From the NCBI GenBank assembly GCA_964487285.1, contig CAZAPZ010000005.1, forward strand, positions 1 through 32,529: a stretch of 32,529 nucleotides of DNA, read 5' to 3'. Numbering within the stretch: position 1 is the first letter of the stretch; every line of letters starts with the position of its first letter. Source of the DNA: CAZAPZ01 sp964487285 (GTDB taxonomy: Bacteria; Campylobacterota_A; Desulfurellia; JAADFJ01). The translations under genes and the position numbers were made by a program. The notes beneath the pieces were generated by a model. That model saw only the letters and a program-made list of their open reading frames with translations, searched no databases and was not told where the DNA came from. Shown piece by piece: positions 7,900 through 15,084 of the stretch.

Positions 7900-8525
7900 T
7901 GTTGATAATCTCCATTTTTAGATGGTTTTTAATTGCAATTTCAACTGTTGTTTTTGGGAGTTTACTGGTTATAAGCGGATCATATAAATATGTAGTTTTA
8001 TGGGGCAGGATGTTGCTATTTTTTAGCGGATCAAAATTGGTTGTAAAAGGCGAAGTTCCGAAAGGCCACTATATCATCATTTCTAATCATTTATCATACC
8101 TGGATATACCTGCAATTATAGTTGCTTTATCCTTGAAACTTTCGTGGCTTACAAAAAGCTCTCTTTTTCATATACCGTTTTTATCTTCTGCGATGAGAAA
8201 ATGCGGAAATGTGGCTGTTGACAGATCTAATGTTCGAAGCAAGGCTTTAAGCATTCTCAAAATCGTTAGACAAATTAAAAAAGGAAAGAATTTTGTTATC
8301 TTTCCTGAAGGTACAAGGCATAGCACAGATCTTAAGGACGGTGCATTCTGGCTTGCTAAAAAAAGTATGACCAAGCTTCTGCCGCTTAGAATTAACGGAA
8401 CCGATACTGTTTTACCTGTCGGAGGATTTATTTTTCACCCCGACAAAATAAGTGTTACAATAGGAAAACCGCTTGATTATAGCGATGATATTAAGGAAAA
8501 AGTCAAGGAAATATTGAATGGTTAG
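7875..8525 (+). CDS. 1-acyl-sn-glycerol-3-phosphate acyltransferase (PlsC family)
   Basis: 216-aa membrane acyltransferase expected to add the second acyl chain to lysophosphatidic acid during phospholipid synthesis. An N-terminal hydrophobic segment (about 8-35) is followed by the catalytic HX4D motif NHLSYLD (His72, Asp77). The substrate-binding FPEGTRH comes next, with TKLLPLRINGTD as the later conserved block. The start is TTG at 7875; AAAGGAG (7861-7867) is well spaced before it and decides the start over ATG 7896. The gene begins inside the end of the histidine kinase and ends 8 bp inside the RlpA gene. Related lysophospholipid or ornithine-lipid acyltransferases share these motifs, so the exact acceptor is inferred. 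Confidence 0.85.
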   Translation: MCKVTHFMMLIISIFRWFLIAISTVVFGSLLVISGSYKYVVLWGRMLLFFSGSKLVVKGEVPKGHYIIISNHLSYLDIPAIIVALSLKLSWLTKSSLFHIPFLSSAMRKCGNVAVDRSNVRSKALSILKIVRQIKKGKNFVIFPEGTRHSTDLKDGAFWLAKKSMTKLLPLRINGTDTVLPVGGFIFHPDKISVTIGKPLDYSDDIKEKVKEILNG

Positions 8526-9162
8526 ATTAACCGCTTTTTTCGTTATGCTTTTTCTCATGTCAGGATGTGTAAGTTATAGACCTCATGTATATCATCATGT
8601 TCAGCCGAGCAGTTATTTCTACAAAGGCTATGAAGAGAAAGGCATAGCTTCATGGTATGGTGCTGATTTTAATGGGAAACGTACGGCAAGCGGTGAGATT
8701 TATAATATGTATGCCAGCACAGCTGCACATAAAACTTTGCCTCTCGGCACTTATGTAAAAGTCAGAAATCTTAATAATGGACTTTCAACTGTTGTTAAGA
8801 TAAATGATAGAGGTCCATTTGTAAAGGGAAGAATCATAGATTTATCGTATAAGGCTGCTAAAGATATTGATATGGTTAGAACAGGCACGGCACCTGTTAT
8901 TATTCGAATAGTTGGAGGAAATTATAGCAAACACGAACGATTTACCCTTCAGGTTGGAGCGTTTAGGTTTGTAGAGAACGCTGTTAGATTAAAAACTCGT
9001 TTACAATTTTCATTTGATAATGTGTCAGTAAGGAGAATGTATCAAGATGGAACATATCTTTATAAAGTGTATGTAGGAAATTTTGTATCTCCTGACAAGA
9101 GTGTAGTAATAAAAAAGATGCTGCTGGTTTTAGGGTATTTTTCTTTTCTTACAGCAAAGTAA
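8518..9162 (+). CDS. rlpA: RlpA-like septal ring lytic transglycosylase lipoprotein with SPOR domain
   Basis: 214-aa lipoprotein: hydrophobic signal followed by lipobox LMSGC with Cys17 as the lipidated residue. Residues about 40-130 form the double-psi beta-barrel of RlpA (GIASWYGADFNGKRTASGE, then AAHKTLPLGTYVKVRNL and VVKINDRGPFVKGRIIDLS). The His in AAH and the Asp in NDRGPF correspond to the residues needed for lytic transglycosylase activity in characterised RlpA. The last 70 residues (from FTLQVGAFR) are a SPOR domain that binds denuded glycan strands at the division site. The expected place is the outer membrane facing the periplasm, acting in daughter-cell separation. It overlaps the PlsC gene by 8 bp. 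Confidence 0.9.
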   Translation: MVRLTAFFVMLFLMSGCVSYRPHVYHHVQPSSYFYKGYEEKGIASWYGADFNGKRTASGEIYNMYASTAAHKTLPLGTYVKVRNLNNGLSTVVKINDRGPFVKGRIIDLSYKAAKDIDMVRTGTAPVIIRIVGGNYSKHERFTLQVGAFRFVENAVRLKTRLQFSFDNVSVRRMYQDGTYLYKVYVGNFVSPDKSVVIKKMLLVLGYFSFLTAK

Positions 9163-9317
9163 GTAAAAAATAGCTATAAACGGCGGCATCTTTTGGTTGA
9201 AATTTTAACATTTTTTGAACAGGGCCCCCATTAATCATGTGCCGAGCGCGTGGTGGTAGCTTTGAGCTTTTGTGTGCAATTAGGAATGGAAAGCGGTAAT
9301 TCTTGTCGGTGCGTTTC

Positions 9318-9417
9318 CGCTCGCCTCTGCTCCGCTACGGCGAACTAGATCCGGCCGCCTTCCTTTTTGCTTCTCCGTCCGTTTGAGAAAACCGGATTGC
9401 TCGCGGAGCAGCGAGCG
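9318..9417. repeat. Nested GC-rich inverted repeat (hairpin element)
   Basis: The left arm is CGCTCGC (9318-9324) plus TGCTCCGC (9328-9335), separated by a 3-base bulge CTC. It pairs with the right arm GCGGAGCA (9403-9410) plus GCGAGCG (9411-9417), giving 15 perfect pairs. Inside the loop a second pair of arms, ATCCGG (9349-9354) and CCGGAT (9392-9397), extends the structure. The right arm also folds locally (GCTCGC at 9399-9404 with GCGAGC at 9411-9416). It could be a miniature mobile element relic, a REP-like palindrome or a structured RNA. The sequence alone does not decide. Confidence 0.6.
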
Positions 9418-9469
9418 ACTTTGCATAAGATTTAGAAAAGTGTCCTCATTTTTTAAATAGATTGCTTAA

Positions 9470-9525
9470 CTCTTCCGACATTATTGTGGCAAATTAGATC
9501 TTGATCCACAATAAACTCAGAAGAG
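9470..9525. repeat. Imperfect inverted repeat with symmetric internal loop
   Basis: TTATTGTGG (9481-9489) and CCACAATAA (9506-9514) are perfect 9-base arms around a 16-base spacer. After a symmetric 5 by 5 mismatch (9476-9480 and 9515-9519) the pairing resumes with CTCTTC (9470-9475) and GAAGAG (9520-9525). There is no T-run on either side, so it is not a typical rho-independent terminator. An operator, a structured RNA or a repeat relic are all possible. Confidence 0.6.
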
Positions 9526-9664
9526 CCAAATAATACTATCAGATTCTTGAAAATATGGCAAAATAAATTGCAATAGGAAAAACATAAAAAATCTCAAAGT
9601 TACTACGCCGTTTGGAGTGTGATTAGTCGGAGTTTTTGTTCAAAAATCGCTTGAAATTGCAAAC

Positions 9665-9753
9665 TGGCGGAGAGAGCGGGATTCGAACCCGCGATAGGAG
9701 TTACCTATACACGATTTCCAGTCGTGCGCCTTCAACCGCTCGGCCACCTCTCC
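9665..9753 (-). tRNA. tRNA-Ser(GGA)
   Basis: On the minus strand the sequence begins GGAGAGGTGGCCGAG and folds into a complete type II tRNA. The acceptor stem is 7 bp with a G7-U66 wobble, and the D-arm contains GAGCGGTTGAAGGC. The anticodon stem CACGA/TCGTG encloses loop CTGGAAA, giving anticodon GGA (reads UCC/UCU). A long variable arm (ATAGGTAACTCCTAT) is typical of serine tRNA. The T-arm carries GGTTCGAATCC, the discriminator is G73, and CCA is encoded (9665-9667). The gene stands alone and diverges from trxA. Confidence 0.96.
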
Positions 9754-9826
9754 GAATGGCATTGTTATAGCTACAAAATCCGTATTGTCAATTTTGCAGC
9801 GTTTTAATATGAGTACCTTCGAACTC

Positions 9827-9854
9827 TTGACAATTGCCCTATCTATTCTATTAT
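9827..9854 (+). promoter_or_regulatory. sigma-70 promoter of trxA
   Basis: A perfect -35 TTGACA (9827-9832) and TATTAT (9849-9854) are separated by 16 bp, about 40 bp upstream of the trxA ATG. A strong GGAGG lies just before the start codon. Confidence 0.65.
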
Positions 9855-9895
9855 TATTATCGGTTTTGTAATGATGATATAAAAGTGGAGGTAAA

Positions 9896-10216
9896 ATGTC
9901 AAAAGAAGTTATATTAACAGAGGCAAATTGGGAGACAGAAGCAATCAGTGCGAAAGGATTAATTATGGTTGACTTTTGGGCGCCATGGTGTGGTCCATGC
10001 CGTATGGTATCACCTGTTATTGATGAGATAGCTGATGAAATGGACAATGTTAAAGTTGGAAAGCTTAATACGGATGAGCAGCCTGCTATAGCGTCAAGAT
10101 ACGGAATTATGTCAATTCCTACCGTAATGTTTTTTAAAGGCGGCAAGGTAGTAGATCAAGTTATAGGCGCTGTACCGAAAGAAAGCTATATACAGAAGAT
10201 AAACAGTTTATTGTAA
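9896..10216 (+). CDS. trxA: Thioredoxin
   Basis: 106-aa cytosolic thioredoxin of standard length. The active site WCGPC holds Cys32 and Cys35 within VDFWAPWCGPCRM. The cis-proline loop MSIPTVMFFKGG and the C-terminal VGA-like segment (VIGAVPKE) are present. It reduces protein disulfides and donates electrons to enzymes such as ribonucleotide reductase, and is recycled by thioredoxin reductase, here encoded 0.55 kb downstream in the same orientation. The ATG is preceded by GTGGAGG, and a clear promoter lies upstream, so this is the first gene of the trxA - thioredoxin-fold protein - trxB - hemL run. Confidence 0.96.
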   Translation: MSKEVILTEANWETEAISAKGLIMVDFWAPWCGPCRMVSPVIDEIADEMDNVKVGKLNTDEQPAIASRYGIMSIPTVMFFKGGKVVDQVIGAVPKESYIQKINSLL

Positions 10217-10246
10217 TATCCCCTCTAATAAAACAGGCAAGCCGTT

Positions 10247-10768
10247 ATGCTTTTTAGGAAAGTTGTCTTTAGCGGCAAAAATTTTCTTATTATGGCCGTT
10301 GTTGTACTCTTGTTTGCAAAACTATGGGATTATCGGATAAATAGTAAGTATTTCACTGAAAGTATAAAATTTGATGCGAATTTATACCATTTATCCGGTA
10401 AAAGTTTTCAATACTATCAGAATGCGTTTTGGATGCTATTTTTGTCAAGAAAAATGATTGCATCTAACCTGAATTTAATTGGAGAGCTGAAGAATGCAGC
10501 CGGCTTAAAGGGCAGCCGTTTTTTTATTGCCGATATAAACGCAGATACGACCGTAAATTTGAGAGATTTGTTAAAAAGTGAAAAACAACCGAATATGCAA
10601 TTTATAAATGCGAAGAGATTATTAACTATGACACGAGCAGAATCATTTCGAATTATCAAAGAATTTAACATAACCAATATTCCTTTTCTCATAATTGTTA
10701 ATGACAAGGGTTATGTTATAAAAAGGATAGTTAGTGGTGATATGGATCTGTTTTTAAAGGAGAAATAA
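10247..10768 (+). CDS. Membrane-anchored thioredoxin-fold protein without CxxC (unknown function)
   Basis: 173-aa protein with an N-terminal membrane anchor (about residues 12-26). The remainder is extracytoplasmic or cytoplasmic depending on topology; the positively charged N-terminus suggests the bulk is periplasmic. The C-terminal part has SFRIIKEFNITNIPFLIIVNDKGYVIKRIVSG, which looks like the cis-proline loop (NIPFLIIV) and last strands of a thioredoxin/TlpA fold. No CxxC is present anywhere, so it cannot be a classical dithiol oxidoreductase. It lies between trxA and trxB, and its stop overlaps the trxB ATG (TAATG). A scaffold or thiol-independent partner is possible; the function is unknown. 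Confidence 0.7.
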   Translation: MLFRKVVFSGKNFLIMAVVVLLFAKLWDYRINSKYFTESIKFDANLYHLSGKSFQYYQNAFWMLFLSRKMIASNLNLIGELKNAAGLKGSRFFIADINADTTVNLRDLLKSEKQPNMQFINAKRLLTMTRAESFRIIKEFNITNIPFLIIVNDKGYVIKRIVSGDMDLFLKEK

Positions 10769-11685
10769 TGTTGCAACTTGCAATTATCGGAGGCGGCGTT
10801 GCTGGATTATCCGCTGCGCTTTACGCAGCAAGATACGGTATCAGCTGCCATATATATGAAGAAAAAGCTGCCGGGGGTCAGATAATTGTTTCCGCAAATG
10901 TGGAAAATTATCCAGGAGTGAAAGGTCCTATATCGGGATTTGATCTTATAGAGAATTTTGAAAAGCAGATTAAAGAGCTGAAAGTTCCTATGAGTTATAA
11001 GCGCTGTATAAATATATGCAGCGATAATGGCGGAAAATTATTAAAATTTAGTGACGGCTCCCATATTAAAGCAAAAGCTGTTATCATTGCTGCCGGAGCA
11101 AACCCGAGAAAGCTCAATGCAAAAAATGAAAAAAAGTTCATAGGACGAGGTATCTCGTTTTGTGCAACCTGTGATGGATATTTTTTCAAAGGTAAAGATG
11201 TGGCGGTTGTGGGAGGCGGCGATTCGGCAGTTGACGAATCGTTGTTTTTGTCAAAACTTGTGAATAATCTTTACATAATCCATCGAAGAGATCAGCTGAG
11301 AGCAACAAAAATATTACAGGATAAAGCGTTTGGCATGCCCAACATTAAATTTTTGTGGTCAAGCGTTGTTGAATCAGTCAATGGTGAAAATAGTGTTGAA
11401 TCTTTAACCGTAAAAAGTACAAAAAATGGAGAAACATCCACGCTGAAAGTAGATGGAGTTTTCATATATATCGGCCTAATACCTGCGAGCAAAGACTTTT
11501 GTCCTCCAATTTTGGACGATAGGCAGGGATACATAATAACCGACAAAAATATGGCTACTAATATTGAAGGAGTTTTCGCGGCTGGCGATGTGAGGGTGTC
11601 TCCGTTAAAACAGCTTATAACAGCCGCATCGGATGGTGCCATAGCTTCTGATTCCGTTAATAGATATTTAATGGGCACATTATGA
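10768..11685 (+). CDS. trxB: Thioredoxin reductase (NADPH)
   Basis: 305-aa low-molecular-weight thioredoxin reductase of the usual length. An N-terminal FAD motif IIGGGVAGLSAALYAARYG begins at residue 5. The redox-active pair is CATC (Cys132 and Cys135), followed by DGYFFKG. The NADPH-binding VAVVGGGDSAVDES and HRRDQLRA come next, and GVFAAGDVR binds FAD near the C-terminus. It transfers electrons from NADPH to thioredoxin; trxA lies just upstream. A GGAG site precedes the ATG, which overlaps the previous stop. The stop overlaps the hemL start (ATGA), linking thiol redox and haem genes in one transcript. Confidence 0.95.
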   Translation: MLQLAIIGGGVAGLSAALYAARYGISCHIYEEKAAGGQIIVSANVENYPGVKGPISGFDLIENFEKQIKELKVPMSYKRCINICSDNGGKLLKFSDGSHIKAKAVIIAAGANPRKLNAKNEKKFIGRGISFCATCDGYFFKGKDVAVVGGGDSAVDESLFLSKLVNNLYIIHRRDQLRATKILQDKAFGMPNIKFLWSSVVESVNGENSVESLTVKSTKNGETSTLKVDGVFIYIGLIPASKDFCPPILDDRQGYIITDKNMATNIEGVFAAGDVRVSPLKQLITAASDGAIASDSVNRYLMGTL

Positions 11686-12971
11686 ATTACAAAAGATCGA
11701 AGGAGCTTTTTAAGGAGGCAAAACAGTTTATTGCCGGAGGAGTTGACAGCCCTGTGCGATCTTTTGCGTCTGTAGGCGGCGATCCGCTTTTTATCGATAA
11801 AGGTGAAGACTCTCACATTATTGATGTTGATGGCAACAGATATATTGATTATGTATGTTCATGGGGGCCTTTAATACTCGGCCATCGTGATAACGATGTT
11901 ATCAGCGCAATAAAAACTGTCTTAGAAAGAGGTACATCTTTTGGAGCTCCCATAGATCTTGAAACAGAACTTGCAAAGATTATTCACGAAAGTGACGGCG
12001 GTCCATCTAAAATTCGCTTTGTAAATTCCGGAACCGAAGCCGCAATGAGTGCCATACGACTTGCAAGGGGAGTTACCGGAAGGGACAAGATTGTTAAATT
12101 TGAGGGATGCTATCATGGTCATTCCGACAGCTTACTTGTTAAGGCAGGCTCGGGAACAATGACACTTGGTCAGCCAACGAGCCCCGGTGTTCCTGCGGCA
12201 TTGGCAAAAGAGACGATAGTTTTGCCTTATAATGATGAAAATGCTTTGAGAGACTATTTTGAAAAATATGGTGAGCAGATAGCATGTGTTATCGTTGAAC
12301 CGATTGCTGCTAACATGGGATTAATTGCTCCTAAGGACGGATTTTTGGAATCTATTAATGAGCAAACACATAAGTATGGAGCTCTATTTATTGCCGATGA
12401 AGTTTTGGTAGGTTTTAGAACTTGTTTTGGAACTACCGTTTCAAAGAAAAATTTGGATCCCGATCTAATATGTTACGGAAAGGTGATTGGCGGAGGACTT
12501 CCGGTTGCCGCTTACGGCGGTAAGTCGATTTATATGGACCGGATGTCACCGGACGGTCCTGTGTATCAGGCAGGTACGCTATCAGGAAATCCGCTTTGTA
12601 TGGCTGCAGGTATAGCAACTCTAAAGAGATTAAAACGCCTTAACCCGTATGGCAACTTTGAAAAACTTTCCACTGCTTTATACAACGGTTGTAAACAATC
12701 GGCTGATAAGCACGACATAGATGTTCAGCTTCCGCATGCAGCGTCACTATTCTCAATCTTTTTTTCAAAAACAGAAGTAAGCAGTTTGTATGATGTAAAA
12801 AACTCTGATTTGTCCAGGTTTAATCGTTATTTTTGGTTTATGCTTAATAATGGCATTTATCTTGCGCCTTCTCCATTCGAAACAGCTTTTTTGTCGATAA
12901 AGCACACAATGGATCAGATATATAAAACGGTTGAAGTTTTTGATAAATTTCTTGATGAAGAGATTAAGTAA
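11682..12971 (+). CDS. hemL: Glutamate-1-semialdehyde 2,1-aminomutase
   Basis: 429-aa PLP enzyme that forms 5-aminolevulinate from glutamate-1-semialdehyde in the C5 pathway of tetrapyrrole synthesis. The length is typical. Signatures are PGGVDSPVR-like AGGVDSPVRSF at the N-terminus, VNSGTEAAMSAIRLARG (about 109-125), KFEGCYHGHSDSLL, the Asp motif ADEVLVGFR and the Schiff-base lysine in CYGKVIGGGLPVAAYGG (Lys267). TYQAGTLSGNPL-like VYQAGTLSGNPLCMAAG is also present. The usual DEVMTGFR is DEVLVGFR here, a mild change next to the PLP-binding Asp. It overlaps trxB by 4 bp and is followed by the ATP synthase F0 cluster. Confidence 0.95.
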   Translation: MNYKRSKELFKEAKQFIAGGVDSPVRSFASVGGDPLFIDKGEDSHIIDVDGNRYIDYVCSWGPLILGHRDNDVISAIKTVLERGTSFGAPIDLETELAKIIHESDGGPSKIRFVNSGTEAAMSAIRLARGVTGRDKIVKFEGCYHGHSDSLLVKAGSGTMTLGQPTSPGVPAALAKETIVLPYNDENALRDYFEKYGEQIACVIVEPIAANMGLIAPKDGFLESINEQTHKYGALFIADEVLVGFRTCFGTTVSKKNLDPDLICYGKVIGGGLPVAAYGGKSIYMDRMSPDGPVYQAGTLSGNPLCMAAGIATLKRLKRLNPYGNFEKLSTALYNGCKQSADKHDIDVQLPHAASLFSIFFSKTEVSSLYDVKNSDLSRFNRYFWFMLNNGIYLAPSPFETAFLSIKHTMDQIYKTVEVFDKFLDEEIK

Positions 12972-12992
12972 CTGATTGGAAATCTCTATAAT
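12964..12992 (+). promoter_or_regulatory. Candidate promoter of the atpZIBE cluster
   Basis: A perfect -10 TATAAT (12987-12992) lies 17 bp after TTAAGT (12964-12969), a weak -35 that overlaps the hemL stop. Transcription would start near 13000, about 35 bp upstream of the first F0 gene. Confidence 0.4.
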
Positions 12993-13033
12993 GATATTGT
13001 TAATACATTGATCAACCGCTGATCTATGTTCAT

Positions 13034-13246
13034 ATGAAACGGGATATAAAGAAAGCATGGAGTTTGTACAAATCGTTTTCGTTGGGTTTGGCCGTTGTAT
13101 TTAGTGTTATTATCGGCGTAGTACTTGGATATTTTTTTGATAAATGGTTTCCTACCAAATCCCATCTGCTGCTTTGGTTATTCGTTTCTTGGGGCATAGG
13201 GGCATCGTTTTGGAATATATATCAGGAGTGGAAGCGATTAAAATAG
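13034..13246 (+). CDS. atpZ: AtpZ/AtpI-type ATP synthase accessory protein
   Basis: 70-aa protein with two transmembrane helices (about 14-32 and 40-58), a GVVLGYFFDKWFPT turn and GIGASFWNIYQEWKR at the end. This matches the small AtpZ (F0F1 ATPase-associated) family that often opens F0 operons and has been linked to Mg2+/Ca2+ handling or c-ring assembly. It is followed by a four-helix AtpI-like gene in another frame that overlaps it by 37 bp, then atpB and atpE, which supports the identification. No strong ribosome binding site is visible before the ATG. Confidence 0.75.
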   Translation: MKRDIKKAWSLYKSFSLGLAVVFSVIIGVVLGYFFDKWFPTKSHLLLWLFVSWGIGASFWNIYQEWKRLK

Positions 13247-13605
13247 TTGAAGATATTCCTTCTTTAAAATCTATTGAGCGTACAGGACTGTTTTTGTATA
13301 TAGTATCAGCCTTGATTATTGCAATTTTCAGTCGTAGGCATTTTATCTCATTTGTCATAGGTTCCGTTCTGCTTTGTGCAGATTATTGGGTGTTGAAAAT
13401 GAGCTCTATGTTGATATTCGGAAAACGCAAGAATCTGGTTTTTGTCATCCTAAATATTGTTCGCTACTTGATTATTGCAATTGTGATTGTTATACTCTTT
13501 TTGGTTATCAAAATTGATTTGTTGGGTTTTTTGATAGGTATGGCTGTAGGTCCTGTTTTCTTGGTTTTAGCCTTAATTTTAGTTAAAATAGGCGCAGCTA
13601 TATGA
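13210..13605 (+). CDS. atpI: ATP synthase subunit I-like membrane protein
   Basis: 131-aa protein with four predicted transmembrane helices (GLFLYIVSALIIAIF, FVIGSVLLCADYWVL, LNIVRYLIIAIVIVILFLV and GFLIGMAVGPVFLVLALIL), the layout of the AtpI/ATP_synt_I family. AtpI helps assemble the c-ring and is not part of the finished enzyme. I chose TTG at 13210 because AGGGG (13198-13202) sits seven bases before it. The longer ATG at 13144 would overlap atpZ by 100 bp, and GTG at 13228 has its ribosome site too close. Position between atpZ and atpB supports the call; family membership rests on topology and context. Confidence 0.65.
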   Translation: MEYISGVEAIKIVEDIPSLKSIERTGLFLYIVSALIIAIFSRRHFISFVIGSVLLCADYWVLKMSSMLIFGKRKNLVFVILNIVRYLIIAIVIVILFLVIKIDLLGFLIGMAVGPVFLVLALILVKIGAAI

Positions 13606-13656
13606 AAATTTATTTGTAAAAAGAGATACTAAATAGCTAAGCTGGAGGTTTAGATA

Positions 13657-14319
13657 ATGGAATCGCCTACTTTTTTAGATTTTATACCGCTGCCGCATTA
13701 TATCGCATTTACATGGTTTATTATGCTGCTACTAATAGTTGTTTCTATAGCTGTGAGCAGTTCTTTAAAAGTTATGCCAGGTCACTTGCAAAATATATTC
13801 GAAGCTATAATTGATGGAATATACAAATTTTTTGAGGATATTCTCGGCAAGGAAGAGATAGCAAAACATTTTCCACTTATAGCTACATTGTCATTGTTTA
13901 TATTAGCTGCAAACCTTACTGAGCTTATCCCGTATTTTGATCCTCCTACAGGCAAATTGGATACCACTTTGTCAATGACTTTAATAGTTTTTGTATATTA
14001 CAATTATCTTGGAATAAAGCATCATGGTTTCGGATATATAAAACATTTTACCGGTCCTATATGGTGGCTCATGCCATATTTTATGCCGCTTGAATTTATA
14101 GGCCATTTTGCGAGGATACTTTCACTCTCGGTTCGTCTTTTTGGTAATATTTTTGGCGATGATTTACTTTTGGCGGTTTTTTTTATGCTCTTTCCTGTTC
14201 TTATTCCTATACCCGTTATGTTTTTGGTAATTTTTTCAGCCTTACTTCAAGCATTCATATTTGCACTTTTAACAGCACTTTATATCGCAGATGCTATTGC
14301 AGTGCCTGAAAGAGAATAA
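13657..14319 (+). CDS. atpB: ATP synthase F0 subunit a
   Basis: 220-aa integral membrane subunit that, with the c-ring, forms the proton path of the F-type ATP synthase. Hydrophobic helices fill most of the protein. The conserved helix carries LSLSVRLFGNIFGDDLL, with the essential arginine at residue 160. The C-terminal LQAFIFALLTALYIADAIA contains the conserved Gln and the family ending. GGAGG precedes the ATG (TGGAGGTTTAG at about 13643-13653). It is followed 27 bp later by atpE. No b, delta, alpha, gamma, beta or epsilon genes follow, so F1 and the stalk must be encoded elsewhere. Confidence 0.95.
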   Translation: MESPTFLDFIPLPHYIAFTWFIMLLLIVVSIAVSSSLKVMPGHLQNIFEAIIDGIYKFFEDILGKEEIAKHFPLIATLSLFILAANLTELIPYFDPPTGKLDTTLSMTLIVFVYYNYLGIKHHGFGYIKHFTGPIWWLMPYFMPLEFIGHFARILSLSVRLFGNIFGDDLLLAVFFMLFPVLIPIPVMFLVIFSALLQAFIFALLTALYIADAIAVPERE

Positions 14320-14346
14320 ATACAATAAAGTTTTGGAGGTTTTTTT

Positions 14347-14691
14347 ATGAAGTTTTGGAAAATAACAGGATTAATAGTTTTTTCACTTGTAATTGCTTTG
14401 CCTGTTCTCGCTGCTGATACCGGCTCTACACTGACTGTTTTGCAAAAGATTCCATATTATCAGATGGTGGTTTTGGGAGCTCCGATTGGTTTGGGTGCCG
14501 CCGCCGCAGGTGGAGGCATTGGAATGGGGCATGTTGTCAACGGCACCGTTTTGTCCACAGCGAGAAATCCGGGATTAGGCGGTAAACTTATGACATTGAT
14601 GATGATCGGCTTGGCAATGATTGAGGCTCAGGTCATTTACACGCTTGTTATTGTTTTGCTGCTTCTTTTTACAAACCCTTTCGGTATTTAA
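14347..14691 (+). CDS. atpE: ATP synthase F0 subunit c with N-terminal signal peptide
   Basis: 114 aa against about 75-80 for a simple c subunit: the first 22 residues (MKFWKITGLIVFSLVIALPV then LA) look like a cleavable signal peptide, as described for c subunits of Aquifex, Desulfovibrio and Bdellovibrio relatives. The rest is the usual hairpin: helix 1 with GLGAAAAGGGIGMGHVVNG, the polar loop STARNPGLGGK and helix 2 with IGLAMIEAQVIYTLV. Glu93 is the ion-binding carboxylate. The residue after it is Ala, and the helix-1 position aligned with Gln32 of the Na+-type Ilyobacter subunit is Met, so proton coupling is more likely. A GGAGG site precedes the ATG. Confidence 0.94.
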   Translation: MKFWKITGLIVFSLVIALPVLAADTGSTLTVLQKIPYYQMVVLGAPIGLGAAAAGGGIGMGHVVNGTVLSTARNPGLGGKLMTLMMIGLAMIEAQVIYTLVIVLLLLFTNPFGI

Positions 14692-15084
14692 AAAAAGGTT
14701 CTTTCGGCTTTAGTGCTAATTGCCATCATCTTATCTCGTTTTTTATTCTTCTTCTTGGTATTAGAAGATTTGCAGATGATGTAACTTGATATGAGTGAAA
14801 AGAATGATACTGTTTGAGCATAGTGAGTGTATCATTGTTAACATATTAAGTCGAATTTTAGCAAATTTTTTAATACCTTGATCGTTCGGTTCTTATTCAT
14901 CAAATAGAAGAGTATAAAACGCAGAAGACCTTTCGTTACTATACTGCTACCCATGGATGCGGAAAGAAGAGAAATCGATCCCTGCTCGTGCTCGGTACCT
15001 GATGGATAAGGTCAGCTATTAATTCTAAAATTAGGCTATACTTTAAAAATGATTGGCCGTTAAGGATTATAGGAGGTTATTGTT
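14692..15084 (+). other. 390-bp noncoding region between atpE and lptB
   Basis: No gene is visible. AATGATAC (14803-14810) and GTATCATT (14829-14836) form a perfect 8-base inverted repeat with an 18-base spacer. A -10-like TATACT (15037-15042) lies about 45 bp before lptB without a good -35. There is no clear terminator after atpE. The stretch 14940-15010 is less AT-rich than its surroundings but shows no recognisable element. Confidence 0.5.
14803..14836. repeat. 8-base inverted repeat downstream of atpE
   Basis: The arms AATGATAC and GTATCATT are perfect complements around 18 bases. The stem has no T-run after it and little G/C, so it is more likely an operator-like or weak hairpin element than an intrinsic terminator. 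Confidence 0.35.

Larger units (their letters stand above)
9163..9664. other. 500-bp noncoding region with structured elements, between rlpA and tRNA-Ser
   Basis: No open reading frame of convincing length is present. The stretch 9230-9425 is visibly richer in G and C than the flanking AT-rich DNA and contains a nested inverted repeat. A second, independent inverted repeat follows at 9470-9525. Both are listed separately. Nothing recognisable lies in 9526-9664. Confidence 0.6.

Noticed and set aside
9640..10146. 168-codon minus-strand frame across trxA and tRNA-Ser
   Set aside because: It reads through the tRNA gene and opposite thioredoxin; it is a shadow.
11292..11816. 174-codon minus-strand frame opposite trxB/hemL
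   Set aside because: Antisense shadow of two clear genes.
13144..13209. ATG 13144 as start of the AtpI-like gene
   Set aside because: It would overlap atpZ by 100 bp and has no ribosome site; TTG 13210 has AGGGG seven bases upstream.
14347..14691. Sodium-coupled c subunit
   Set aside because: The residues that bind Na+ next to the key Glu (Ser/Thr after it, Gln in helix 1) are Ala and Met here.
14927..15013. GACCTT/AAGGTC pair as an RNA stem upstream of lptB
   Set aside because: Six bases with a 75-base loop are expected by chance.
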